From assembly GCF_965208555.1 (NCBI RefSeq), contig NZ_OZ242342.1, positions 620,001 to 684,000 on the forward strand: DNA of 64,000 nucleotides, read 5' to 3'. Made by a program: the position numbers and the translations under genes. Under the pieces are notes generated by a model. It saw only the letters and a program-made list of their open reading frames with translations, made no database searches and had not been told where the DNA came from. Shown one piece after another: positions 8,552 through 17,441 of this stretch. Each line of letters opens with the position of its first letter. The stretch's first letter is position 1. Source of the stretch: Poriferisodalis sp965208555 (GTDB lineage: Bacteria > Actinomycetota > Acidimicrobiia > Acidimicrobiales > Poriferisodalaceae).

Positions 8552-10567
8552 TCAGGCGAACAGCGACTCGCGCAACCGGATGCCGCGTCCTTCGCATTCA
8601 TCGCATGGATCCGACATCGACTCCAGCAGTCCCTCACCGGTGCGCATCCGGGTCATCTGCACAATGCCCATGTCCGAAATCGGCTCCGTGGCGGTGCGGG
8701 TCTTGTCCCGGGCCAGCGCCTCATTCAGCGTCGACATGAGCCGTTCGCGTTGGTGCTTGTCATCCATGTCCACGAAGTCCACGACGATGATCCCGCCGAT
8801 GTCCCGCAGCCGCAGCTGCTTGGCAATCTCGGTGGCGGCCTCCAGGTTGTTCTGGAACAGCGTCTCGTTCAGGCTGGACTTGCCCACGTTGCGACCCGTG
8901 TTCACGTCGATCACGGTCAGCGCCTCGGTGTGCTCGATGATCAGCGATCCGCCCGACGGCAGCCACACCTTGCGATCGGTGGCCTTGCGCACCTGCTCCG
9001 CCACGTGCACCCGCTCGAACAGCGGCAGCCGCTCAGCAACCGGGTCATAGAGCCGGATGCGGTCCACCAGCGGTGCCGCTACCGCCTCCATGTAGCCCTT
9101 GACTTGGGAGAACAGTGCCGGGTCGTCGATCACCACCTCACGGAAATCGGCAGTGAACTGCTCGCGGATGATGCGCACCGCCAGCTCCGGCTCCCGGAAC
9201 AGCAGCGTGGGCGCATCGGAGCGCTTGGCCAGTTCGCTGATCTTCGTCCACTGCTGTGTCAGCCGTTCGATGTCGCGGCGGATCTCGGCGGCAGTGACGT
9301 TCTCGGCAGCGGTGCGCAGGATGACCCCGAACCCATCGGGGATCTCCTTGGCCAGCAGGCTGCGCAACCGGCGTCGCTCGCGGCTGGGCAGACGACGGGA
9401 TATACCCATCGCGCTGCTGTTGGGGATCAGCACCACGAATCGGCCCGGCAGCGACACCTCGGTGGTCAGACGGGCGCCCTTGTGGCCGATCGGGTTCTTG
9501 ATGACCTGGCACATGATCGTCTGATCGTTCTTGATCAGCTCTCCGATCGCGGGCCCCGCCACGGAGCGTCCTCGCCTCCCGCCGGCCCGCTTGCGCTCGG
9601 AGCCTCCGTCGTCATCGCTCTCGTCGGATGCAACCGTCAGATCACCGCGGTACAGCACGGCCTGCTTGGGCGTGCCGATGTCGACGAACGCCGCTTCCAT
9701 GCCTGGAAGCACACGCCGCACGCGACCCAGGTAGAGATTTCCGTAGATCTCCGAGATGTCGTCGGACGGGCGGCTCACGTAGTACTCGATCAGCGAACGG
9801 CCCTCGAGCACGGCGATGTGCGTCGCTCCCTCGGAGACATGAACGCACATCCGGTACCGGCCCAACGGCTTGCCGTTGCGGTACTTGCCGCGGCGCTCGG
9901 TGAGCTGCTCGTCGTCGAGCTCGAGCGGTTGCTGATCGGCCAGGATGGCTTCGACCGGTGCGTGAGAGCCATTGCGCGTCTCGGCGGTCGTCGCAGCGGC
10001 CTCGCCGGATCGGCCGCGCCCACCGCGTCCCCGACCGCCGCGCCGTCGGCGGCGCCGCCCCCCGGCACCCTCGCTCTCGGGCGCTGCTTGAGTCGGTGCG
10101 GGTCGGCTGTCGCCGATCTGCGGCTTGCGAGCCGGCGGCGGCACTGGCGGGACTGGGGGCTTCGCATCCTCCGGCTCGGCCTGAGCCGAGTCCGCCTTCG
10201 TCTTTCCTTTGGGCCCGGGCTTGGCCCTGGAATCGGCCCTGGACTCAGACTTGGGTCCGGGCTTGGCTCTGGAATCGGCCTTGGAATCAGACTTGTCCCC
10301 GGACCCAGCCTTGGGTGTGTCCGGGGCCGCAGTTGTTCGCCTGCGCCTGGTCGGCTGCTTCGAATCCGCCGCTGGTGTTGCCGCTGTCGCCAGGCCCGGT
10401 TCCGGTGCGACAAGTCGACGCTTGCGAACAGCGGGTGCCGGATCGGTCTCGTTGGCCTGTGTCGAGTTCTCCTGGGTCTTCTTCTGCGTCGTTTTTTTCT
10501 GTGTCTTGTCCTGTTGTGTCTTTTCCTGTGTGTCGTCGGTTGTGTCGTTCAGTGTTGATTCATCCAC
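8552..10567 (-). CDS. rne: ribonuclease E/G family endoribonuclease
   Basis: Single-strand endonuclease for mRNA decay and rRNA/tRNA processing, 671 residues. The catalytic half carries an S1-like domain (about 255-345), the metal-binding Asp motifs VIDVNTG near 551 and VVDFVDMD near 594, and a CDEC zinc-link near 655. As in other actinobacteria, disordered sequence lies at the N-terminus, not the C-terminus: about 240 residues rich in Lys/Thr/Gln, then Pro/Ala, then RRRRRGGRGRGGRGR. The GTG start at 10567 has AAGGAA 7 bases upstream and overlaps the previous gene's stop by 8 bases. The frame is open to 10675, but that region belongs to the upstream gene. Confidence 0.95.
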   Translation of the reverse strand: MDESTLNDTTDDTQEKTQQDKTQKKTTQKKTQENSTQANETDPAPAVRKRRLVAPEPGLATAATPAADSKQPTRRRRTTAAPDTPKAGSGDKSDSKADSRAKPGPKSESRADSRAKPGPKGKTKADSAQAEPEDAKPPVPPVPPPARKPQIGDSRPAPTQAAPESEGAGGRRRRRRGGRGRGGRGRSGEAAATTAETRNGSHAPVEAILADQQPLELDDEQLTERRGKYRNGKPLGRYRMCVHVSEGATHIAVLEGRSLIEYYVSRPSDDISEIYGNLYLGRVRRVLPGMEAAFVDIGTPKQAVLYRGDLTVASDESDDDGGSERKRAGGRRGRSVAGPAIGELIKNDQTIMCQVIKNPIGHKGARLTTEVSLPGRFVVLIPNSSAMGISRRLPSRERRRLRSLLAKEIPDGFGVILRTAAENVTAAEIRRDIERLTQQWTKISELAKRSDAPTLLFREPELAVRIIREQFTADFREVVIDDPALFSQVKGYMEAVAAPLVDRIRLYDPVAERLPLFERVHVAEQVRKATDRKVWLPSGGSLIIEHTEALTVIDVNTGRNVGKSSLNETLFQNNLEAATEIAKQLRLRDIGGIIVVDFVDMDDKHQRERLMSTLNEALARDKTRTATEPISDMGIVQMTRMRTGEGLLESMSDPCDECEGRGIRLRESLFA
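10215..10298. repeat. 42-bp tandem duplication inside rne
   Basis: Two adjacent 42-bp units (10215-10256 and 10257-10298) differ at only a few positions and encode a 14-residue repeat of the type SxSxADSRAKPGPK in the disordered N-terminal region of RNase E. The length probably varies between strains by slippage. Confidence 0.6.
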
Positions 10568-11402
10568 TGATGGATTCCTTGTGTTTCTGGGCGCACATGG
10601 CAGGCACGGCCGGTTCGGCTCGTCCCGCGGCGCCACTCGTCCATTGATGTGTTCTTCGGGCAATGCCCATCTCATGCGCCGGCGCGAGTGCCGGCACCAG
10701 TTCGCTAGGGCGCACCACCCGGGGCGTGGCTGACAGCTCGGCGCTCAGCACCGCCCCTCGGTCCGAGCATCCAACCACCTGCAGCACCTCAACGCTGGGT
10801 CGAATATCCGAACTCACGGTCTCGCCTTTGTGCACCCGTTCAGTCACGACGGTACCGGCATCGAGGAATTCTGCAACCGCTTGCGCCGCCGCAGAGGCAT
10901 CGAGCCCCACGATCTCGAATTGCCAACCGCACGAACGAACCGCCGCCTGCAACGACGGGCCGCGGCCGTCGGTCAGCCCCGCTGCGGACACTTCCATGCC
11001 CACCGGCAACGCCTCGCTGAGCGCCAAGGCGACGGTGCAGTAGCTCGGTCCAGCCGCAGGAGACTCGTGGTCGCACGGCGCATGAGTGCCGTTCCGGCAG
11101 GCGATCACAGGTGCCGCACGGGGCACCGAAGCGCTGCCGTCACCCTGCACGCCATCGGGGCCAGTCCCGTCGAGCACCGCACCCGCGACCAGCGGCAGCT
11201 CCACGAACTCGGCCTCCGACTCGTACCCGGTCGGCAGCGCCAAGCCGAAGCTCAGCTTCATGCGAGGGGAGAAGCCCTCGCTGTAGGCCACCGGCAACCC
11301 GACCTTGCGCACGGCGCGCTCGGTCACACGGGCGACGTCGCGGTGGCCGATGAAGCGGATCTTGCCGACCTTGGAGAAGCGGACGCGCAGCCTCAACGCC
11401 AT
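10560..11402 (-). CDS. DUF2344 protein (TIGR03936 type), radical-SAM partner
   Basis: A 280-residue protein whose start LRVRFSKVGKIRFIGHRDV and YSEGFSPRMKLSFGLALPTG identify the DUF2344 family, usually adjacent or fused to a TIGR03960 radical SAM protein, as here. The biochemical role is unknown; linkage to rne and rplU suggests RNA or ribosome metabolism. ATG 11402 abuts a perfect hairpin ending GGGAG with no spacing, so TTG two codons on (11396) is a credible true start. The centre holds a poorly conserved insert with CRNGTHAPCDHE. Its stop overlaps the rne start by 8 bases, implying coupling. The longer open frame to 11954 lies within the radical SAM gene. Confidence 0.85.
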   Translation of the reverse strand: MALRLRVRFSKVGKIRFIGHRDVARVTERAVRKVGLPVAYSEGFSPRMKLSFGLALPTGYESEAEFVELPLVAGAVLDGTGPDGVQGDGSASVPRAAPVIACRNGTHAPCDHESPAAGPSYCTVALALSEALPVGMEVSAAGLTDGRGPSLQAAVRSCGWQFEIVGLDASAAAQAVAEFLDAGTVVTERVHKGETVSSDIRPSVEVLQVVGCSDRGAVLSAELSATPRVVRPSELVPALAPAHEMGIARRTHQWTSGAAGRAEPAVPAMCAQKHKESISG

Positions 11403-11424
11403 CTCCCACCCACGAGGGTGGGAG
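11403..11424 (-). promoter_or_regulatory. perfect hairpin covering the DUF2344 ribosome-binding site
   Basis: CTCCCACCC (11403-11411) and GGGTGGGAG (11416-11424) form a perfect 9-bp stem with a 4-base loop, ending directly before the DUF2344 ATG. On the minus-strand transcript the 3' arm is the only Shine-Dalgarno-like sequence (GGTGGGAG), so folding would hide it. It could be a translational control or a weak intercistronic terminator; no U-tract follows. Confidence 0.45.
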
Positions 11425-11463
11425 CGGCACTGCGGCTCTGCACCGGTGCCAGGACCCAGCGCA

Positions 11464-13503
11464 TCATGCGCCGGCCCCGCTCGGTGCGCCTGCGCCCGCC
11501 AGCTGGCGGGGTCGCAGCTCGACCGGCACCAGATGGCCGGTCGCGAGATCCTGTCCCGTCCCCTGACTGCCGCCATTGGGGGCGACAGGGGACGCAACCA
11601 TGTGCTCGATCCCATATTCAGTACAGGCCCCGCAGTCGTAGCACGGGGTCCATCGGCAGTCAGGCAGGCCATGCCCAGCCAGGGCGTCCTGCCAGTCGTG
11701 CCAGAGAAAATCGCGGTGCAGCCCGGCACCGATGTGATCCCAAGGCAGCACCTCGTGCTCGCCTCGATGGCGATGCACGTACCAATCCAGTTCGAGGCCG
11801 CACGCTGCCATGGCCTCTTCCCACAAGCCCAAGTCAAAGCGCTCGCTCCACTCCTGGAACGTGCCGCCCTTGCGCCAGACGTACTCGATGGCTGCGCCCA
11901 CTCGGCGGTCGCCACGGCTGGCGATGCCCTCAGCGGTCGAAGCGGCCGGGTCATGCCACTTCAGCTGCACGCGCCGGTTGCGGCCCAACGCCGAGCGCAC
12001 CAGCCGCACCTTGCGGGCCAGCTCATCGGGCGGGTTCTGCCCGAACCACTGGAACGGCGTGTGCGGTTTGGGCACGAAGCCCCCCAGCGACACTGTCACC
12101 GACGCGCGCTTGGTGTACTCCTGCCCGATACGGGTGCAGGCATCGGCCAGGTGAGCGATGGCCTCGGTGTCGGGGTCCATCTCCGAAGGCAGGCCGGTGA
12201 GGAAGTACAGCTTCATGCGATGCCAGCCTTGGCTGTAGGCCGAGCGCACCGCTCCGTACAGGTCCTCTTCGGTGATGAGCTTGTTGATGATCTGGCGCAG
12301 ACGCCACGATCCCGCCTCGGGGGCAAAGGTGAGCCCCGTGCGACGAGCGCGTGACACCTGCGCCGCCACGTCGACCGTGAAGGCGTCGACGCGCATGCTG
12401 GGCAGCGAGACACTGATCCGGTTGGAATCAGCGCCGGCTCCACCGGCGGTGTTGTTGCCGCTGGCTCCGCCGGCTGTGTCGTTGCCGCCGGCTCCGCCGG
12501 CGGAGACCGTGTCACGCACCAGTTCGGCGATGCCGCTGTAGTCGGCCGTCGACAGCGACATCAGGCTGACCTCGTCGTAGCCGCTGCGCTCAAGGCCAGC
12601 AGTCACCATCTCGCGGACCTGAGCAGCCGGGCGCTCACGAACCGGGCGAGTGATCATCCCCGCTTGGCAGAAGCGACACCCGCGGGTACAGCCCCTGAAG
12701 ACCTCCACCGACAGCCGATCGTGGACGACTTCGGTGACCGGCACCAGCTGCTGGCGGGGATACGGCCACTCGGCCAGATCGGCAACCGTGCGCTTGGCAA
12801 CGAGCGCCGGAACGTCGGGATACCTGGGCGTGACGCCAGCAAGCGCCGGCCCGTCGTAGGCCACCTCATACATGGCCGGCACATACACACCCTCAATGCC
12901 TGCGAGGTCGCGCAGGATGGTGGTGCGCGTGCCTGAACGCTTGCCGCTTCGCTTCCAGGTGCCTACCGCCTCGGTGATCTCGGAGACCACTTCCTCGCCG
13001 TCGCCGATCACGAAGAAATCCACGAAATCGGCCAGCGGCTCAGGGTTGTATGCACAATGGCCGCCGGCGCCGATGAGCGGATCGTCATCACTGCGCTGCG
13101 CCGAACGCACCGCCACACCCGCAAGGTCGATGCAGTTGAGCACGTTCGTGTACACGAGCTCAGCGGAGAGGTTGAAGGCGATGATGTCGAAATCGCCCGC
13201 TGCTCGATGCGTGTCCACCGAGAACAACGGCAGCCCAGCGGCACGCATCTCGGCCTCGAGGTCGATCCAGGGCGCATAGGCGCGCTCGGCGCTGGCGTCC
13301 GGGCGCTCGTTCAGCAGCTCATAGAGAATCTGCAGACCTTGGTTCGGCAGACCGATCTCGTAGGTATCGGGATACGTCAGAAGCCACGAGGTGAGATGCG
13401 GGCCCACGGCCGGTCGTTGCATCCCGTCCTCGCAGCCGATGTACCGAGCCGGCTTGGAGACACGTGGCAGCAAGGGCTCGAGCCGGGGCCACAGCGTTGT
13501 CAT
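11464..13503 (-). CDS. B12-binding-type radical SAM protein (TIGR03960 family)
   Basis: A 679-residue radical SAM enzyme. A cobalamin-binding-like N-terminal domain (LPNQGLQILYELLN, then IIAFNLSAELVYTNVLNCIDLAGV) precedes the SAM core with its cluster motif CTRGCRFC near residue 271. The C-terminal half has EAGSWRLRQIINK, GWHRMKLYFLTGLP and a Cys-rich CxxC end (CYDCGACTEYG). Substrate is unknown; with DUF2344 it forms a conserved pair near rne. ATG 13503 is where similarity begins; the open frame continues upstream into intergenic sequence. A Gly/Asn/Thr repeat interrupts the core near 332-357. rodA ends 40 bases upstream. Confidence 0.88.
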   Translation of the reverse strand: MTTLWPRLEPLLPRVSKPARYIGCEDGMQRPAVGPHLTSWLLTYPDTYEIGLPNQGLQILYELLNERPDASAERAYAPWIDLEAEMRAAGLPLFSVDTHRAAGDFDIIAFNLSAELVYTNVLNCIDLAGVAVRSAQRSDDDPLIGAGGHCAYNPEPLADFVDFFVIGDGEEVVSEITEAVGTWKRSGKRSGTRTTILRDLAGIEGVYVPAMYEVAYDGPALAGVTPRYPDVPALVAKRTVADLAEWPYPRQQLVPVTEVVHDRLSVEVFRGCTRGCRFCQAGMITRPVRERPAAQVREMVTAGLERSGYDEVSLMSLSTADYSGIAELVRDTVSAGGAGGNDTAGGASGNNTAGGAGADSNRISVSLPSMRVDAFTVDVAAQVSRARRTGLTFAPEAGSWRLRQIINKLITEEDLYGAVRSAYSQGWHRMKLYFLTGLPSEMDPDTEAIAHLADACTRIGQEYTKRASVTVSLGGFVPKPHTPFQWFGQNPPDELARKVRLVRSALGRNRRVQLKWHDPAASTAEGIASRGDRRVGAAIEYVWRKGGTFQEWSERFDLGLWEEAMAACGLELDWYVHRHRGEHEVLPWDHIGAGLHRDFLWHDWQDALAGHGLPDCRWTPCYDCGACTEYGIEHMVASPVAPNGGSQGTGQDLATGHLVPVELRPRQLAGAGAPSGAGA
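12434..12503. repeat. 27-bp tandem repeats inside the radical SAM gene
   Basis: Units at 12434-12460 and 12461-12487 plus a partial third to about 12503 share CGGCTCCRCCGGC followed by GTTGCCG. They encode the low-complexity stretch with GGAGGN and GGASGNN in a surface loop of the radical SAM protein. Frame is preserved because the unit is nine codons. Confidence 0.6.
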
Positions 13504-13543
13504 TGCAACTCCAACGCTACCGGCCCGGCCAGATCGTGAAGCG

Positions 13544-14713
13544 TTAGAGCGTGTAACGCCGCGCACCGACGCTGATGACGATGCCCACCGCGGCAAAGGC
13601 GGTGATGGTCCCGGAACCGCCATGGCTCATGAGCGGCAGAGGAATACCGGTGATCGGCATGATGCCGATCGTCATGCCGATGTTCTGGAACACCTGGAAC
13701 AGGAGCATCGACAGAATGCCGACGGTGAGTAATCGTCCGAACGGGTCGCTGGCCACACGGGCGATCTGCCATATGCGCAACGTCATGTACGCATACAGCG
13801 CCAGCAGGACCGTGCCGCCGACGAGACCGAACTCCTCCCCCAGCGCCGTGAAGATGAAGTCGTTGTGCTGCTCAGGAACCAAGTCCAAGTTGGTCTGGGT
13901 GCCTTGCTTCCAGCCTTGGCCCCAGATGCCACCGGCGCCGATGGCAATCTGGCTCTGACGCAGGTTGTAGGAGGCCTCCAGGGGCTCGAAATCCTGATCC
14001 AGGAACGCCGTCAAGCGGTTTCGCTGGGTCTCATTGAGCAGGCGAGGGCCCTGGAACGCATCGATGCTGAACACCAGCACCAGCAGCAGGATTCCGATCA
14101 GCGTGATGACGACGATGTGGCGGACTTGCGCCCCGGCGACCAGCAGCATGCCCATGGCGACGGCCACGAAAACCAGCATCGTGCCCAGGTCGGGCTGCAG
14201 GTAGATCAGGACCATCGGCACCACGAGCAGCACGCCCGCGTTGAACAGCGTGTCGAAGCGCAGGTACCCCTCGTGGCTGGCGACGAACGCCGCCAGCGAC
14301 ACGATCACGACGAGCTTGGCGAACTCCGAGGGCTGCACTTGGAACCCGAAGACCGGCAGCACGAACCACGACCGCGCATTGCGAATCTCCGGTGCCCAGA
14401 ACAGCAGCGCCCCCAGGGCTGCGAGCGCCGCCAGATAGGCATGCGTCGCATAGGCGCGCAGCACCCGGTAGTCCACGACAGCGGCGACCACCATCGCCAC
14501 CACCCCCAGGCCCACGAAGATCGCCTGGCGTCGCGCCACCGTCCACGGGTCGCCGCCTTCAAAGGACAGGCTCCGCCATGTCGAGGAGTAGTTCATCGCG
14601 ACGCCGAGCAGCGCTATCGCCAGCGCAGCCAGCGCCAGTGAATAGTCGGCGAACCAGGCCGGGGATTGCAGCTCGCGCCGCCTCTGTGCCCGATTCAGCA
14701 GCCGTGAGATCAT
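13544..14713 (-). CDS. rodA: RodA, SEDS-family peptidoglycan glycosyltransferase
   Basis: A polytopic membrane protein of 389 residues with about ten hydrophobic segments. SEDS signatures are clear: FGFQVQPSEFAKL, YLQPDLGTMLVF, GGIWGQGW and the late block TGIPLPLMSHGGSG. RodA polymerises lipid II glycan chains during lateral wall elongation together with a class B PBP. The preceding gene is that PBP; its stop overlaps this start as ATGA (14710-14713), so the two partners are translationally coupled. The mreBCD genes sit just upstream, completing the elongasome cluster. Confidence 0.97.
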   Translation of the reverse strand: MISRLLNRAQRRRELQSPAWFADYSLALAALAIALLGVAMNYSSTWRSLSFEGGDPWTVARRQAIFVGLGVVAMVVAAVVDYRVLRAYATHAYLAALAALGALLFWAPEIRNARSWFVLPVFGFQVQPSEFAKLVVIVSLAAFVASHEGYLRFDTLFNAGVLLVVPMVLIYLQPDLGTMLVFVAVAMGMLLVAGAQVRHIVVITLIGILLLVLVFSIDAFQGPRLLNETQRNRLTAFLDQDFEPLEASYNLRQSQIAIGAGGIWGQGWKQGTQTNLDLVPEQHNDFIFTALGEEFGLVGGTVLLALYAYMTLRIWQIARVASDPFGRLLTVGILSMLLFQVFQNIGMTIGIMPITGIPLPLMSHGGSGTITAFAAVGIVISVGARRYTL

Positions 14714-16854
14714 CGCGCCAAGGCTCCCTCGATCTCATCCACATCAGGGATGCCATCACCGTCCGCATCGGTGGGTGTGTTCGCTCGTGGCAGCTGGATG
14801 CCCCACGGGCAGCCCTCAGGCACGTAACCGAGAAACGCCGGATCGCCTCGCAGCGCCTCCGGCACTTCGGGACACTCGGGCTGGGGCGGCGCGAACGCGA
14901 TCTGGGGCTCAGGCCAGCGCTGCTCGTAGGCCCGCACCGCCTCGATGATCCGACGAGCCACAGGCGCCGCTGCCTCGCCGCCGTAGCCGGCCTCTTCCAT
15001 GACGACCGCAACGGCATAGCGGGGGTCGTGCGTCGGTGCCCATGCAACGAACACCGCCGTGTCCTCCTTCTTGCGCCGCAGCACCGCGTTCAAGCCTTGC
15101 GCCTGGGCTGTGCCGGTCTTGCCCGACACCGGGTAGCCCTCATGGTCGTAACCGTCGAACGCCTTCGCGGCCGTGCCCCGCAGCCGGGAATTGGTGACAT
15201 TGCTCAACCCCTCGCGCACGACAGCGCTGCCCTCGGGAAAGCTCACCACATCGAGCACCCTGGGTTCGAAAGTCAGCACCGGCTCACCGAAGGTCTCAGC
15301 GCGCCGTGAGATGACTGCTTCCACGATGTTCGGCGAGAAGAGCGTCCCGCCGTTCGCGATGGTGGCGTAGGCGTTGGCGAGCTGCATGGGTGTCACGGCC
15401 ACGAACCCCTGGCCGATGCCGGTGTTGATGTTGTCGCCCGGGAACCATCGCGGCGGCTCGTCGTAGGGGTTGTAGGCCTCGGGGCTCAGCTCGAAGAGGG
15501 TCTCCTTGACGTCGCCATCGGGCACGCGGCCTGTTTTCTCGAAGGGCAACTGCACACCGGTCGGAGAGCCGAAACCGAGCGCTCGCGCCATGTCCTGGAT
15601 CGCCCACTGCTCGGGTCCGTCGATCCAGTACAGGTCGTCGGACACCTTGTAGAAGTACGCGTCGCTCGAGCGGGTCAGCGCTCCGGACAGGTCCAGCGTT
15701 CCGAGGGCAGCCCGATCCGCATTGAAGAACGTGCAGCGCCCGGTGCAGCCTCGCGCGTCGGGAATCCTGTAGTAGCCGACGTCGTGAAAGGCCGCCCGCG
15801 GCGAGATGAGTCCCGCATCCAATCCGGCCAGTGCTGTCACGGGCTTGAACACTGAGCCGGGCGAGTAGGTGCCCTGCACCGCCAGGTTGTTGAGGGCTCC
15901 TGGCGCGTAGGGATTCTCGAACACCGACCGGTACTCCGCCAGCGACAGTCCTTCGACCATCCATGTGGGGTCGTAGGTCGGGTGCGACACCATGGCCAGC
16001 ACGTCGCCATTGCGTACGTCCATCACCACCGCAGCCCCGGTGAGTGCCGGGTAGAAGAAACCGGAGTCCTCGCTCACCGTCTTGCGGGCAGCGATCAGTC
16101 CCTGCCGCAGATATGACTCGGTGGCGGCCTGCAACTCGACGTCGATGGACAGCACGATGTCGTGACCCGGTTCAGGGGGCACATCGGCCAGGATCCGCTG
16201 GACTCGGTCCTGCCGGTCGACTTCGAGCTTGGTGCGCCCCGGCTCGCCGTGGAGCTCGGCCTCGAACAGGCCCTCGATGCCGGCCCGGCCAACCCGTTCG
16301 TAGGGCAGGTAGCCGTCATCGATCAGCTCGCGGTGCTGGCGCTCGGACATTGCCCCGACGTAACCGACGATGTGCGCGCCGACCTCGTTCTGCGGGTAGA
16401 CGCGCACCCAGTCCCACCTGGCTTCCACCCCGGCGATCGAACGCTCCGCTACCCGCAGCAGGCCGTCTTCGTCGAGGCCTGTCGCCACCACTTTCGGGGC
16501 AAGCGGGTGCGTGCGCTGATCCGCAAAGCCCCTGCTGAGCTGCTCTGCGGGCACATCGAGCAGATCAGCCAGCTCGGTCAGCACCGCTTCGGTGTGCTCC
16601 TCGCTGTATCTCGAGTGGTCATAGGTCACCACCCCGGTGCGGACGTTGTCGGCGAGCACCACACCGTGACGATCGAGGATGCGGCCGCGGGTCGGCGGCG
16701 TGATGATGATGCGGACCTGGTTCGACTCCGCCGCCACGGCGAACTGCTCCGTTTCGAGCACTTGCAAGTACCACAGGCGGGTGAACAGCGCGCCGAACAG
16801 GCCGACCATCACGATGCCGACGAAGGCCATCCGCCGGCGGACCCGCTCATCCAC
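14710..16854 (-). CDS. mrdA: penicillin-binding protein 2 (class B transpeptidase)
   Basis: A 714-residue bitopic protein: one N-terminal membrane anchor (FVGIVMVGLFGALFTRLWYLQ), a dimerisation/pedestal domain, then the transpeptidase. Active-site motifs are visible: SVFK (SxxK) near residue 330, SSD (SxN-like) near 395 and SGKTGTAQ near 575. It crosslinks peptidoglycan as the RodA partner. The C-terminus is extended by about 60 residues with DADGDGIPDVDE, which resembles a calcium-binding thrombospondin type 3-like repeat. It overlaps rodA by 4 bases and mreD by 8. Confidence 0.95.
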   Translation of the reverse strand: MDERVRRRMAFVGIVMVGLFGALFTRLWYLQVLETEQFAVAAESNQVRIIITPPTRGRILDRHGVVLADNVRTGVVTYDHSRYSEEHTEAVLTELADLLDVPAEQLSRGFADQRTHPLAPKVVATGLDEDGLLRVAERSIAGVEARWDWVRVYPQNEVGAHIVGYVGAMSERQHRELIDDGYLPYERVGRAGIEGLFEAELHGEPGRTKLEVDRQDRVQRILADVPPEPGHDIVLSIDVELQAATESYLRQGLIAARKTVSEDSGFFYPALTGAAVVMDVRNGDVLAMVSHPTYDPTWMVEGLSLAEYRSVFENPYAPGALNNLAVQGTYSPGSVFKPVTALAGLDAGLISPRAAFHDVGYYRIPDARGCTGRCTFFNADRAALGTLDLSGALTRSSDAYFYKVSDDLYWIDGPEQWAIQDMARALGFGSPTGVQLPFEKTGRVPDGDVKETLFELSPEAYNPYDEPPRWFPGDNINTGIGQGFVAVTPMQLANAYATIANGGTLFSPNIVEAVISRRAETFGEPVLTFEPRVLDVVSFPEGSAVVREGLSNVTNSRLRGTAAKAFDGYDHEGYPVSGKTGTAQAQGLNAVLRRKKEDTAVFVAWAPTHDPRYAVAVVMEEAGYGGEAAAPVARRIIEAVRAYEQRWPEPQIAFAPPQPECPEVPEALRGDPAFLGYVPEGCPWGIQLPRANTPTDADGDGIPDVDEIEGALAR

Positions 16855-17383
16855 CGCGAGCCGTGCTTTCCGGACTGGCAGACATGCGAGGACGGATGAT
16901 GAGGGCCCAGCGAGTCGCTCGCTCCAGCGACAGATAGGTCACGAAGGCAGCGACGCCGGTGACAATGGCGATGCGGACGAGCGGCGCCTCGGTCACGTAG
17001 ACGAGGTCCATCAGCCAGCCGGCGCCGGCGAAGAGGCCGATCCCTCCGGCTGCCAGCACTGACGCCGCCGCCGACCGCATGAGCCTGCCGGCCGAGGGCA
17101 TCTGCTCGGCCAGGGCACCCGACAGATAACCCACCAGCGTCATCACGAGCAGCGACATGCCGAACGGCGTGTGCAGGATGAGATCGGAGGCCACTCCGCA
17201 GCCCCCGCCGAACGACGCCCCCGTGCTGCGGCCGCCCACCATCCCCCCGGCAACCGCCAGCAGCACCAACGGATCGACAATGACTCCCGCCGGCGTGATG
17301 TGCGCCAGCAGGCCCACGTGAACCATGACAGCGACCGCCAGCACCAACGCCGACCGGGCCAGCGGCCCGGCGCCGGCCATCAT
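16847..17383 (-). CDS. mreD: MreD-like rod-shape membrane protein
   Basis: A small integral membrane protein (178 residues) with about five hydrophobic segments, such as SALVLAVAVMVHVGLLAHI and SLLVMTLVGYLSG. MreD sequences are poorly conserved; the identification rests on topology, size and its position between mreC and the PBP2 gene. I chose ATG 17383 because GGGAG lies 7 bases upstream; the frame is open to 17482, overlapping mreC by 41 bases with a Cys/Val repeat (VACVDVACVA) that looks non-coding. It overlaps the PBP2 start by 8 bases. Confidence 0.85.
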   Translation of the reverse strand: MMAGAGPLARSALVLAVAVMVHVGLLAHITPAGVIVDPLVLLAVAGGMVGGRSTGASFGGGCGVASDLILHTPFGMSLLVMTLVGYLSGALAEQMPSAGRLMRSAAASVLAAGGIGLFAGAGWLMDLVYVTEAPLVRIAIVTGVAAFVTYLSLERATRWALIIRPRMSASPESTARGG

Positions 17384-17441
17384 CGCCCAGCTCCCGTCGA
17401 CCCAACCGCCGGCGACGCAGGCCACGTCGACGCAGGCCACG

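Noticed and set aside
8750..10558. A 602-codon plus-strand open frame opposite rne
   Set aside because: Antisense to RNase E catalytic motifs; His/Gln/Leu-rich translation typical of GC-rich shadows.
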